Assembly (NCBI RefSeq): GCF_030766935.1 | Contig: NZ_JASERL010000003.1 | Coordinates: 372,001-436,000 of the forward strand | Reading direction: 5' to 3' | Source: Streptomyces sp. KL109B | Lineage (GTDB): Bacteria; Actinomycetota; Actinomycetes; Streptomycetales; Streptomycetaceae | DNA length: 64,000 nt | Shown here: piece by piece, positions 8,618 to 15,657 of the stretch | Layout: every line of letters starts with the position of its first letter | Position numbering within the stretch: the stretch's first letter is position 1 | Program-made: the position numbers and the translations under genes | The notes under the pieces: generated by a model | Database searches by the model: none | The model's input: the letters and a program-made list of their open reading frames with translations, nothing else | What the model was told of the DNA's origin: nothing

Positions 8618-9270
8618 CGTTCGTCACCTCGCGCCAGGCCCTGGACCCAGCTGACGTGCCGGCGCACGACGTCGACGGCCGCGCCCTCGTCCCCGGCGCG
8701 CAGTGCTTCGAGGATCTCGCTGTGCTCGGTGAGCGTCTTCGCGATGCGGTCCGGGTGCGAGCGCATCACGGCGACTCCCATTCTCAACTGCCGGTCGCGC
8801 AGCTGGTCGTAAAGGCGGGACAGGATCTCGTTGCCGCCGCTGCGGACGATCTCCGCGTGGAAGCAGCGGTCGGTGGCCGCGGCCTCGGAGAACTCCCCGG
8901 CGGCGGCCTGCGTCCGCTGCTCCTCCAGGAGTTCCGTCAGGCGCTCGACGAGGCCCGGCGGCGCCGGTACGGCCTTGCGCACCGCGTGCTCCTCGACGAG
9001 CAGCCGGGTCTCCACGACGTCCGCGATCTCCTGCGCGGAGACCGGCAGGACCAGCGCGCCCTTCTTCGGGTAGAGCTTGAGCAGCCCCTCGACCTCCAGC
9101 TTGAGCAGCGCCTCGCGCACGGGCGTGCGCGAGACCCCGACGGCCTCGGCGAGCTCGCCCTCGGTGAGCAGCGTCCCGCCCTCGTAGCGGCGCTCGAGTA
9201 CGCCGCGCTTCACGTGGTCGTAGACGCGCTCGGCGGCGGGTGGGCGCTTTTCGGTGGCGGTGGCAGACAT
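8614..9270 (-). CDS. GntR-family (FadR-type) transcriptional regulator
   Basis: Regulator of 218 residues. The N-terminal winged helix includes LTEGELAEAVGVSRTPVREALLKLE, and the C-terminal helical FCD domain senses a ligand. I chose the ATG at 9270. The reading frame stays open further upstream, but that stretch is low quality. TATGAT lies six bases before this ATG, so a leaderless transcript is possible. The stop overlaps the MFS start by 4 nt. It is likely an autoregulator and controller of the adjacent transporter. Confidence 0.85.
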   Translation of the reverse strand: MSATATEKRPPAAERVYDHVKRGVLERRYEGGTLLTEGELAEAVGVSRTPVREALLKLEVEGLLKLYPKKGALVLPVSAQEIADVVETRLLVEEHAVRKAVPAPPGLVERLTELLEEQRTQAAAGEFSEAAATDRCFHAEIVRSGGNEILSRLYDQLRDRQLRMGVAVMRSHPDRIAKTLTEHSEILEALRAGDEGAAVDVVRRHVSWVQGLARGDER

Positions 9271-9424
9271 GCGCACATCATAGATACAACACGTACGCAA
9301 GCCGATGGGCGTCCATGATGCGGGACACCGCCCATGACGCAACCGTCGAGCCGCTCCTCGTGTCTCACACAGAGCGACCCCATCCCCAAGGGCCGCGATT
9401 TCAGGGACATTTGGAGCGCTCGAC

Positions 9425-10303
9425 TTGAAAACTGGCATAGCGGGCATAGCCGTTCTCGTCGCGGGAACCGTGATCACCAGCGGCGCGCTGACCACCACCG
9501 CGCAGGCCGCCACGGCTCCGGCCAAGCCCACCGTCGCCGCCGCGGGCGGCTACGTAATGAACGACGGGACCGGTTCGAGCCTGTACACGAAGGCCGCGGA
9601 CACCCGTAGATCAACCGGCTCCACCACCAAGATCATGACCGCCAAGGTGGTGCTCGCCCAGAAGAATCTGAACCTGGACTCCAAGGTCACGGTCCAGAAG
9701 GCGTACAGCGACTACATCGTCGACAACACCGCGTCGTCGGCCCATCTGATCGTCGGCGACAAGGTCACCGTGCGGCAGCTCCTGTACGGGCTGATGCTCC
9801 CCTCGGGCTGCGACGCGGCGTACGCGCTCGCGGACAAGTTCGGCTCGGGCTCGACCCGTTCGGCGCGCGTGAAGTCCTTCATCGGCAAGATGAACAAGAC
9901 CGCGACCGACATGGGCCTGAAGAACACCCACTTCGACTCGTTCGACGGCATCGGCAAGGGCTCGAACTACTCGACGCCGCGCGACATCACGAAGATCGCG
10001 TCCTCGGCGATGAAGAACTCGACGTTCCGGTCGGTCGTGAAGACGAAGTCGACGAAGCAGAAGGTCACGACCAAGTCCGGCGGCTACCGGTACATGTCGT
10101 GGTCCAACACGAACAACCTTCTCGGTACGTACTCGGGCACCATCGGCGTCAAGACCGGTTCGGGCCCGGAGGCCGGCTACTGCCTGGTCTTCGCGGCGAC
10201 CCGGAGCGGGAAGACCGTGATCGGCACGGTGCTGAAGTCGACGTCCGTTGACGCGCGGACGTCGGACGCGAAGAAACTGATGGACTACGGCTTCAAGCGC
10301 TAG
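9425..10303 (+). CDS. Secreted D-alanyl-D-alanine carboxypeptidase (serine type)
   Basis: Low-molecular-weight penicillin-binding protein of 292 residues that trims peptidoglycan stem peptides. A signal peptide covers residues 1-29 (cleavage near AQA-AT). Active-site motifs are S66-T-T-K69 (SxxK), S127-G-C129 in place of SxN, and K243-T-G245. The start is TTG, supported by GGAG eight bases upstream. There is no C-terminal anchor, so it is probably released or wall-associated. The SGC variant is, from memory, common in Streptomyces enzymes of this class. It is convergent with the first BCDH operon. Confidence 0.9.
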   Translation: MKTGIAGIAVLVAGTVITSGALTTTAQAATAPAKPTVAAAGGYVMNDGTGSSLYTKAADTRRSTGSTTKIMTAKVVLAQKNLNLDSKVTVQKAYSDYIVDNTASSAHLIVGDKVTVRQLLYGLMLPSGCDAAYALADKFGSGSTRSARVKSFIGKMNKTATDMGLKNTHFDSFDGIGKGSNYSTPRDITKIASSAMKNSTFRSVVKTKSTKQKVTTKSGGYRYMSWSNTNNLLGTYSGTIGVKTGSGPEAGYCLVFAATRSGKTVIGTVLKSTSVDARTSDAKKLMDYGFKR

Positions 10304-10310
10304 CCATGTG

Positions 10311-10370
10311 AAGCCCCTCCGGCGGACACCATCAAGCCCTTCCGGCGGACACCATCAAGCCCCTCCGGCG
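10311..10370 (+). repeat. 23-bp tandem repeat behind the carboxypeptidase gene
   Basis: Two 23-bp units (10311-10333 and 10334-10356, one mismatch) and a partial third (10357-10370) start with AAGCCC(C/T)TCCGGCGG. The array begins 7 nt after the stop codon and merges into the dispersed intergenic repeat. Confidence 0.7.
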
Positions 10371-10426
10371 ATTGAGGAGCGGGGTCCGGGGCAGCGCCCC
10401 GGGCCGCAACCCCGTCGCCGGAGGGG
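10358..10426. terminator. Inverted copy of the dispersed repeat forming a nested terminator hairpin
   Basis: CCCCTCCGGCGA (10360-10371) pairs perfectly with TCGCCGGAGGGG (10415-10426). Inside lies a second GC-rich stem around CCGGGGCAGCGCCCCGG. The segment 10358-10401 is the reverse-complement relative of the repeats at 5267 and 7189. It sits between convergent genes and is likely a two-way terminator. Confidence 0.65.
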
Positions 10427-10436
10427 CCTGAGTGGG

Positions 10437-11780
10437 TCAGGCCCAGGTGATCAGCCGCTTCGGGCGTTCCAAGATCGCGGCGACGTCCGCCAGCACCTTG
10501 GACCCCAGCTCCCCGTCCACCAACCGGTGATCGAAGGACAGCGCCAGCGTCGTGACCTGGCGGGGCTTGACCTTGCCCTTGTGGACCCACGGCTGCGGCT
10601 TGATCGCCCCGACCGCGAGGATCGCCGACTCACCGGGATTGAGAATCGGCGTACCGGTGTCGACACCGAACACGCCCACATTGGTGATCGTGACCGTCCC
10701 ACCCTGCATCGCGGCCGGCGACGTCTTGCCCTCCCGCGCCGTGGACACCAACTCACCCAGCGCGGACGCCAGTTCGGGCAGGGTCTTGGCCTGCGCGTCC
10801 TTGATGTTCGGCACGATGAGCCCGCGCGGGGTGGCCGCGGCGATGCCCAGGTTCACGTAGTGCTTCTGGACGATCTCCTGATTGGCCTCGTCCCAGGCCG
10901 CGTTGACCTCGGGATTGCGCTTGATCGCGACGAGCAGCGCCTTGGAGATGAGCAGCAGCGGGTTGACCCGAAGCCCCGCCATGTCCTTGTCGCCCTTGAG
11001 CTCCTCGACGAGCTTCATCGTGCGCGTGATGTCGATCGTCACGAACTCCGTGACGTGCGGCGCCGTGAACTTCGAGTGCACCATCGCCTGCGCGGTCGCC
11101 TTCCGGACGCCCTTGATCGGGATCCGGGTCTCGCGAACGGAGTCGTACGAGGCGGGGGCGGTGGCCGGGGCCGCCGGGGCGGCGACGGGCTCAGGCACCT
11201 CGGGAGCGGCAGGCGCCACAGCCGCGTGCACGTCCTCCCGCGTGATGATCCCGTCGGAACCGGAGGGGATCACGGTGGCGAGGTCGACGCCGAGGTCCTT
11301 GGCGAGCTTGCGCACGGGGGGCTTGGCGAGCGGCCGGGTGAGGGTGGCCGTGCCGTTGCTGGAGGCCGCCACCTCGTCCCCTGCGCCCTTGCGAGCCCTG
11401 CGCTTCGTAGAGGATTCGGCGACGCCGTACCCGACGAGCACCGGCTGGCGGCCCTGCGGCGCCTCGGCCTCGCCCTCGGCCTCGCCCTCACCCTCGGCCT
11501 CGGCAACCTCCGGCTCGGCCGCCGGAGGCGCGGGCGCGTCCCCCGCCACGTCGACCGAAATGATCACCTGGCCGACGTCGACCGTCGTCCCCTCCGGGAA
11601 CAGCAGCTCCCGCACCACCCCGTCGTACGGGATGGGCAGTTCGACGGCCGCCTTCGCGGTCTCGACCTCGCACACGACCTGCCCGTCGGTGACGGAGTCG
11701 CCCGGCCGCACGTACCACTTGAGGATCTCGGCCTCGGTCAGGCCTTCACCCACGTCGGGCATCTTGAACTCACGAGCCAT
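10437..11780 (-). CDS. bkdC: 2-oxoacid dehydrogenase E2 (dihydrolipoamide acyltransferase), complex 1
   Basis: E2 core of a branched-chain-type 2-oxoacid dehydrogenase, 447 residues. The lipoyl domain at residues 3-78 carries the lipoylated K43 (EVETAKAA). A Pro/Ala/Glu-rich linker follows, then a peripheral-subunit-binding domain (VRKLAKDLGVDLATVIPSG). The catalytic acyltransferase domain ends with SFDHRLVDG, the HxxxD active-site motif. It transfers the branched acyl group from lipoamide to CoA. It is the last gene of the operon, 16 nt after E1 beta. No E3 gene is nearby. Assignment to branched-chain rather than pyruvate substrate rests on the E1 subunit layout and on synteny recalled from S. 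coelicolor. Confidence 0.88.
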   Translation of the reverse strand: MAREFKMPDVGEGLTEAEILKWYVRPGDSVTDGQVVCEVETAKAAVELPIPYDGVVRELLFPEGTTVDVGQVIISVDVAGDAPAPPAAEPEVAEAEGEGEAEGEAEAPQGRQPVLVGYGVAESSTKRRARKGAGDEVAASSNGTATLTRPLAKPPVRKLAKDLGVDLATVIPSGSDGIITREDVHAAVAPAAPEVPEPVAAPAAPATAPASYDSVRETRIPIKGVRKATAQAMVHSKFTAPHVTEFVTIDITRTMKLVEELKGDKDMAGLRVNPLLLISKALLVAIKRNPEVNAAWDEANQEIVQKHYVNLGIAAATPRGLIVPNIKDAQAKTLPELASALGELVSTAREGKTSPAAMQGGTVTITNVGVFGVDTGTPILNPGESAILAVGAIKPQPWVHKGKVKPRQVTTLALSFDHRLVDGELGSKVLADVAAILERPKRLITWA

Positions 11781-11796
11781 GATCTACAGCCCCCTC

Positions 11797-12777
11797 TCAG
11801 TACGCCAGCGAACGGTCGACGGCATCGAGCACCCGGTCAAGACCCGGCAGGTACTCCTCCTCCAGGCGCGCCGGCGGATACGGCGCGTGGTACCCGCCGA
11901 CCCGCAGCACGGGCGCCTCCAGGTGGTAGAAGCAGCGCTCGGTGATCCGGGCCGCCAGCTCGGCGCCGGAGCCGAGGAAGACGGGCGCCTCGTGCACGAC
12001 GACGAGGCGGCGCGTCTTCTCCACCGACTTCTGTACGGCGTCGAAGTCCATCGGCGAGATCGAGCGCAGGTCCAGGACCTCGATCGACTTGCCCTCCTCC
12101 TCGGCGGCCGCGGCCGCCTCCAGGCAGACCTTCACCATCGGCCCGTACGCGGCGAGCGTGAGGTCACCGCCCTCGCGCGCGACCGTCGCCTTGTGCAGGT
12201 CCGCGGGCACGGCCTCGGTGTCGACCTCGCCCTTGTCCCAGTAGCGGCGCTTGGGCTCGAAGAAGATCACCGGGTCGTCGCTCTGGATGGCCTGCTGGAG
12301 CATCCAGTAGGCGTCGCTCGCGTTGGAGGGCGAGACGACCTTGAGGCCCGACACGTGCGCGAACAGCGTCTCGGGCGACTCGCTGTGGTGCTCGACCGCG
12401 CCGATGCCGCCGCCGTACGGGATCCGGATGACGACGGGCGTCTTGACCTTGCCGAGCGCGCGGGCGTGCATCTTCGCGAGCTGCGTGACGATCTGGTCGT
12501 ACGCGGGGAAGACGAAACCGTCGAACTGGATCTCCACGACCGGGCGGTAGCCGCGCAGGGCCAGGCCGATGGCGGTGCCGACGATGCCGGACTCGGCGAG
12601 CGGGGTGTCGATCACCCGGTCCTCGCCGAAGTCCTTCTGCAGTCCGTCGGTGACGCGGAAGACGCCGCCGAGCTTGCCGACGTCCTCGCCCATGACGAGG
12701 ACCTTCGGGTCGTTGTCGAGCGCCGTGCGCAGCGACTCGTTGATCGCCTTGGCGATCGGAAGCTTCTGTACGGCCAT
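11797..12777 (-). CDS. bkdB: 2-oxoacid dehydrogenase E1 beta subunit, complex 1
   Basis: Protein of 326 residues with the transketolase pyrimidine-binding and C-terminal domains. Family motifs include VMGEDVGKLGGVFRVTDGL, DTPLAESGIVG, RIPYGGGIGAVEHHSES and the terminal HEAPVFLGSGAELAARI. With E1 alpha it decarboxylates the 2-oxoacid using thiamine diphosphate. It lies 5 nt downstream of E1 alpha and 16 nt upstream of E2, so the three are one operon. The start ATG at 12777 begins MAVQKLPIAKAIN. Confidence 0.9.
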   Translation of the reverse strand: MAVQKLPIAKAINESLRTALDNDPKVLVMGEDVGKLGGVFRVTDGLQKDFGEDRVIDTPLAESGIVGTAIGLALRGYRPVVEIQFDGFVFPAYDQIVTQLAKMHARALGKVKTPVVIRIPYGGGIGAVEHHSESPETLFAHVSGLKVVSPSNASDAYWMLQQAIQSDDPVIFFEPKRRYWDKGEVDTEAVPADLHKATVAREGGDLTLAAYGPMVKVCLEAAAAAEEEGKSIEVLDLRSISPMDFDAVQKSVEKTRRLVVVHEAPVFLGSGAELAARITERCFYHLEAPVLRVGGYHAPYPPARLEEEYLPGLDRVLDAVDRSLAY

Positions 12778-12782
12778 GGTCC

Positions 12783-14042
12783 TCAGGCCCCTTCCCCGTC
12801 GGCGAACGATGCCTGGTAGGCGGCGAATTGAGCGCGCTCCTCGTCGACGAGCGCGTGCCCGTCCGCGTACACGTTCTCGAAGATCGCCATGAGGTCCGGG
12901 TCCGGCATGGCCCGTACGACATCGCGTACCCGCTTGCCGAGCGACTCGCTCTCGGCGTCGAGTTCCGCGAAGAATCCCTCGTCGGTGTCGGTCTGGGACT
13001 CCAGGTACGCGCGCAGGCGCAGGATCGGGTCCTTCGCCTCCCAGGAGACGCGCTCGTCGTCCGAGCGGTACTTGGACGGGTCGTCGGACGTGGTGTGCGC
13101 GCCCATGCGGTACGTGAACGCCTCGATCAGGGCCGGGCCCTCGCCCTGCCGTGCCCGGTCCAGGGCCCAGCGGGTCACGGCGAGGCAGGCCAGCACGTCG
13201 TTGCCGTCCACGCGCACGCCCGGGAAGCCGAAGCCCTGCGCGCGCTGGTACAGCGGCACCCGCATCTGGCGCTCGGTGGGCTCGGAGATCGCCCACTGGT
13301 TGTTCTGGCAGAAGAACACGACCGGGGCGTTGTAGACGGCCCCGAAGTTGAAGGCCTCCAGGACATCGCCCTGGCTGGACGCGCCGTCGCCGAAGTACGC
13401 GATGACCGCGCTGTCCGCGCCGTCCTTGGCGACGCCCATCGCGTAGCCGGTGGCGTGCAGGGCCTGCGAGCCGATGACGATCGTGTACAGGTGGAAGTTG
13501 TTGCTGTTCGGGTCCCAGCCGCCGTGGTTCACGCCGCGGAACATGCCGAGCAGGTTCGTCGGGTCGACCCCGCGGCACCAGGCGACGCCGTGCTCGCGGT
13601 AGGTCGGGAAGACGTAGTCGTCCTCGCGAGTGGCCCGCCCGGAGCCGATCTGGGCCGCCTCCTGGCCGAGCAGCGACGCCCACAGGCCCAGCTCGCCCTG
13701 GCGCTGCAGGGCGGTGGCCTCGGCGTCGAAGCGGCGCGTGAGGACCATGTCGCGGTACAGGCCGCGCAGTTCGTCGTCGGTGATGTCGGCGACGTACCGG
13801 TCGTACTCGGGGTTCTTGACCCGCTTGCCGTCCGGGGTCACCAGCTGCACCAGATCGCTCTGCGCGGCGGCGGCCTTGGCGGGCGTCTTGGCGGCAGCCT
13901 TGGCGGGCGCCTTCTTGGCGGGTGCCTTGGCGGCGGCGGTCTTGCCGGGGGACTTCTTCGCAGACTTCTTCGCAGCGGCCCGCCCCCGCGCCGGGTTCGC
14001 CTTCTGCGCTGCGGCAGTGCTGTCGGCACTGTCTACGGTCAC
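12783..14042 (-). CDS. bkdA: 2-oxoacid dehydrogenase E1 alpha subunit with Lys/Ala/Pro-rich N-terminal tail, complex 1
   Basis: Protein of 419 residues. The thiamine diphosphate motif is GDGASSQGD ending in QNN, and the phosphorylation-loop equivalent is RMGAHTTSDDPSKYR. The start is GTG at 14042, supported by GGAGGA six bases upstream. Before the enzyme domain there is an unusual tail of about 60 residues built of AAAK, APAKK and AKTPAK blocks, like a histone H1 tail. The second complex in this window has no such tail on E1 alpha. First gene of the operon; the 363-nt upstream region holds a duplicated candidate operator at 14237-14277. Confidence 0.9.
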   Translation of the reverse strand: MTVDSADSTAAAQKANPARGRAAAKKSAKKSPGKTAAAKAPAKKAPAKAAAKTPAKAAAAQSDLVQLVTPDGKRVKNPEYDRYVADITDDELRGLYRDMVLTRRFDAEATALQRQGELGLWASLLGQEAAQIGSGRATREDDYVFPTYREHGVAWCRGVDPTNLLGMFRGVNHGGWDPNSNNFHLYTIVIGSQALHATGYAMGVAKDGADSAVIAYFGDGASSQGDVLEAFNFGAVYNAPVVFFCQNNQWAISEPTERQMRVPLYQRAQGFGFPGVRVDGNDVLACLAVTRWALDRARQGEGPALIEAFTYRMGAHTTSDDPSKYRSDDERVSWEAKDPILRLRAYLESQTDTDEGFFAELDAESESLGKRVRDVVRAMPDPDLMAIFENVYADGHALVDEERAQFAAYQASFADGEGA

Positions 14043-14405
14043 GTGTGCTCCTCCGTCGGTCCGGCCCCGGGATTGCCGGATGGCCAGTCGGCTCGGCTCG
14101 CCTGATCCGTCCACGCACGGGGTGGGTGCGAGGCGCCGGAAACAGGCGTGACAAGTGCTCCGGCAAACACCCTTCACCCAGCACGTTACCCAGTGGGTCA
14201 CACATCTGCGAAACCCCATCTGACCTGCGATTTTGCTTGGATTTCCAAGTAGTTCGTTGGTTGGATTTCCTAGTAGTCGCGAGGGAGACGAAGCGCCGCA
14301 GGTCACAGCTGTGCGACGGGTCCTGGATCTCAGCCTGGCAGGGGGCCGGAACACCGGCACGTTATCCCGGTCACCCCGCGGTCCACTAGGGCATGGGAAG
14401 GGTTC
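14043..14405. other. 363-nt divergent regulatory region between BCDH operon 1 and the response regulator
   Basis: Non-coding. It holds the promoters of both transcripts. Visible elements are the duplicated element at 14237-14277 and a short palindrome ACCCAGTGGGT near 14198. Base composition is less GC-rich around 14225-14270 than in the flanking genes. No RNA gene was recognised. Confidence 0.5.
14237..14277. promoter_or_regulatory. Duplicated candidate operator TTGGATTTCC(A/T)AGTAGT
   Basis: Two 17-bp copies (14237-14253 and 14261-14277) differ at one base and are 24 bp apart start to start. The first contains the inverted repeat TTGGA-TT-TCCAA. The spacing and dyad fit a dimeric regulator binding twice, possibly of the Lrp/AsnC type that commonly controls bkd genes; the regulator itself is not adjacent. 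Confidence 0.45.
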
Positions 14406-15080
14406 GTGTGTGAGACTGAGTCCGTGCGCGAAGACGGAAAAATCCACGTATTCCTGCTGGACGACCACGAGGTGGTCCGCCGCGGCGTTCACGAGCTGCT
14501 GTCGGTCGAGGACGACATCGAGGTGGTCGGCGAGGCCGGCACGGCCGCCGACGCCCTGGTGCGCATCCCCGCGACCCGGCCCGACGTGGCGGTGCTCGAC
14601 GTACGCCTTCCGGACGGCAGCGGCGTCGAGGTGTGCCGGGAGATCCGCTCCCAGGACGAGTCGATCAAGTGCCTGATGCTGACGTCGTTCGCGGACGACG
14701 AGGCGCTCTTCGACGCGATCATGGCCGGGGCCTCCGGCTACGTGCTGAAGGCGATCCGCGGCAATGAACTGCTCACCGCCGTACGGGACGTGGCCTCCGG
14801 GAAGTCGCTGCTCGACCCGGTCGCCACGGCCCGCGTCCTGGAGCGGCTGCGGGACGGCGGCCGCAAGGACGACGACCGGCTCTCCGGCCTCACCGAGCAG
14901 GAGCGCAAGATCCTCGACCTGATCGGCGAGGGCCTGACCAACCGGGCCATCGGCGAGCGGCTCCACCTCGCCGAGAAGACGATCAAGAACTATGTGTCCA
15001 GCCTGCTGTCGAAGCTGGGCATGGAGCGCCGCTCCCAGGCGGCCGCGTACGTGGCCCGTATGCAGGCCGAGAAGCACTGA
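14406..15080 (+). CDS. NarL/FixJ-type response regulator
   Basis: Two-domain response regulator of 224 residues. The receiver domain has acidic residues at LLDDHEVV, phosphoacceptor D65 (VAVLDVRLPDG), the TS switch region LMLTSF and K115 (YVLKAI). The LuxR-type HTH near residues 155-215 reads LTEQERKILDLIGEGL and AEKTIKNYVSSLLSKL. No histidine kinase lies beside it, so it is an orphan or has a remote partner. Start GTG 14406 has GGAAGGG close upstream; GTG 14424 is an alternative that would remove six residues. It is divergent from BCDH operon 1. Confidence 0.9.
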   Translation: MCETESVREDGKIHVFLLDDHEVVRRGVHELLSVEDDIEVVGEAGTAADALVRIPATRPDVAVLDVRLPDGSGVEVCREIRSQDESIKCLMLTSFADDEALFDAIMAGASGYVLKAIRGNELLTAVRDVASGKSLLDPVATARVLERLRDGGRKDDDRLSGLTEQERKILDLIGEGLTNRAIGERLHLAEKTIKNYVSSLLSKLGMERRSQAAAYVARMQAEKH

Positions 15081-15106
15081 CGCCCCCTCCGGGCCCCCGA
15101 CCGGAT

Positions 15107-15150
15107 GCCCGCCCGCACAGGACCTACGTCACGCGTCCTTGGGGGCGGGC
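15107..15150 (+). terminator. Nested hairpin terminator behind the response regulator
   Basis: GCCCGCCC (15107-15114) pairs with GGGCGGGC (15143-15150), enclosing AGGAC/GTCCT. It is placed 26 nt after the response-regulator stop. Confidence 0.55.
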
Positions 15151-15191
15151 TCCTCTGTCCCGGCGCCGCGGTCGCGGCGCAGAGTGGTGAC

Positions 15192-15650
15192 ATGCCCACC
15201 GACGCGCAGAAAGACCTGCGGAAAGACCTGCGGAAAGATCCGCAGCGGGACCAGGCCCGCGCCTTCGAGCTGCTCACCCGCGTGCGCTACGGCCGCGTCG
15301 CGACCAGCATGCGCGCCCTGCCCTTCCTCGCCTCCGCCCGCCACATCGTGGCCGACGGCCGGCTGCTGCTGCGCATGCACCGCGGCTTCGGCTACCACGA
15401 GGCGTGCATCGGCAGCGTCGTCGCCTACGGAGCGGACAACCTCGGCCATGAGGCGCCCGAGGACGACGCCCAGTGGTCGGTGCAGTGCGTCGGCACCTGC
15501 GAGCAGATCGAGCCGACCACGGCCGAGCTGGAACTCTTCGGGCCCACCCCGCACTACGCGGACGACGAGCCCTTCGACCCGGTCTACCTACGCGTCGCCC
15601 CGCAGTTCATGACGGTGCACGAACTGCGGGGCGGGGCCGCGCGGGGGTAG
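15192..15650 (+). CDS. Pyridoxamine 5'-phosphate oxidase-fold protein
   Basis: Protein of 152 residues with the split-barrel flavin-binding pattern: FELLTRVRYGRVATSMRALPFLASARHIVADGRLLLRM, then a strand pair around WSVQCVGTCEQIEP and a final HELRGG. Such small proteins bind FMN or F420 and act as reductases of unknown substrate. The ATG at 15192 begins MPTDAQKDLRKDLRKDP, a short imperfect duplication at DNA level. The frame extends upstream to 15105, but that stretch overlaps the preceding hairpin and is unlikely to be translated. It is convergent with the Ser/Thr kinase gene. Confidence 0.75.
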   Translation: MPTDAQKDLRKDLRKDPQRDQARAFELLTRVRYGRVATSMRALPFLASARHIVADGRLLLRMHRGFGYHEACIGSVVAYGADNLGHEAPEDDAQWSVQCVGTCEQIEPTTAELELFGPTPHYADDEPFDPVYLRVAPQFMTVHELRGGAARG

Positions 15651-15657
15651 GGCGGGA

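Noticed and set aside
15105..15191. An upstream start for the PPOX-fold protein
   Set aside because: The extra 29 codons cross a stable nested hairpin and have no ribosome site; ATG 15192 gives a normal-length protein.
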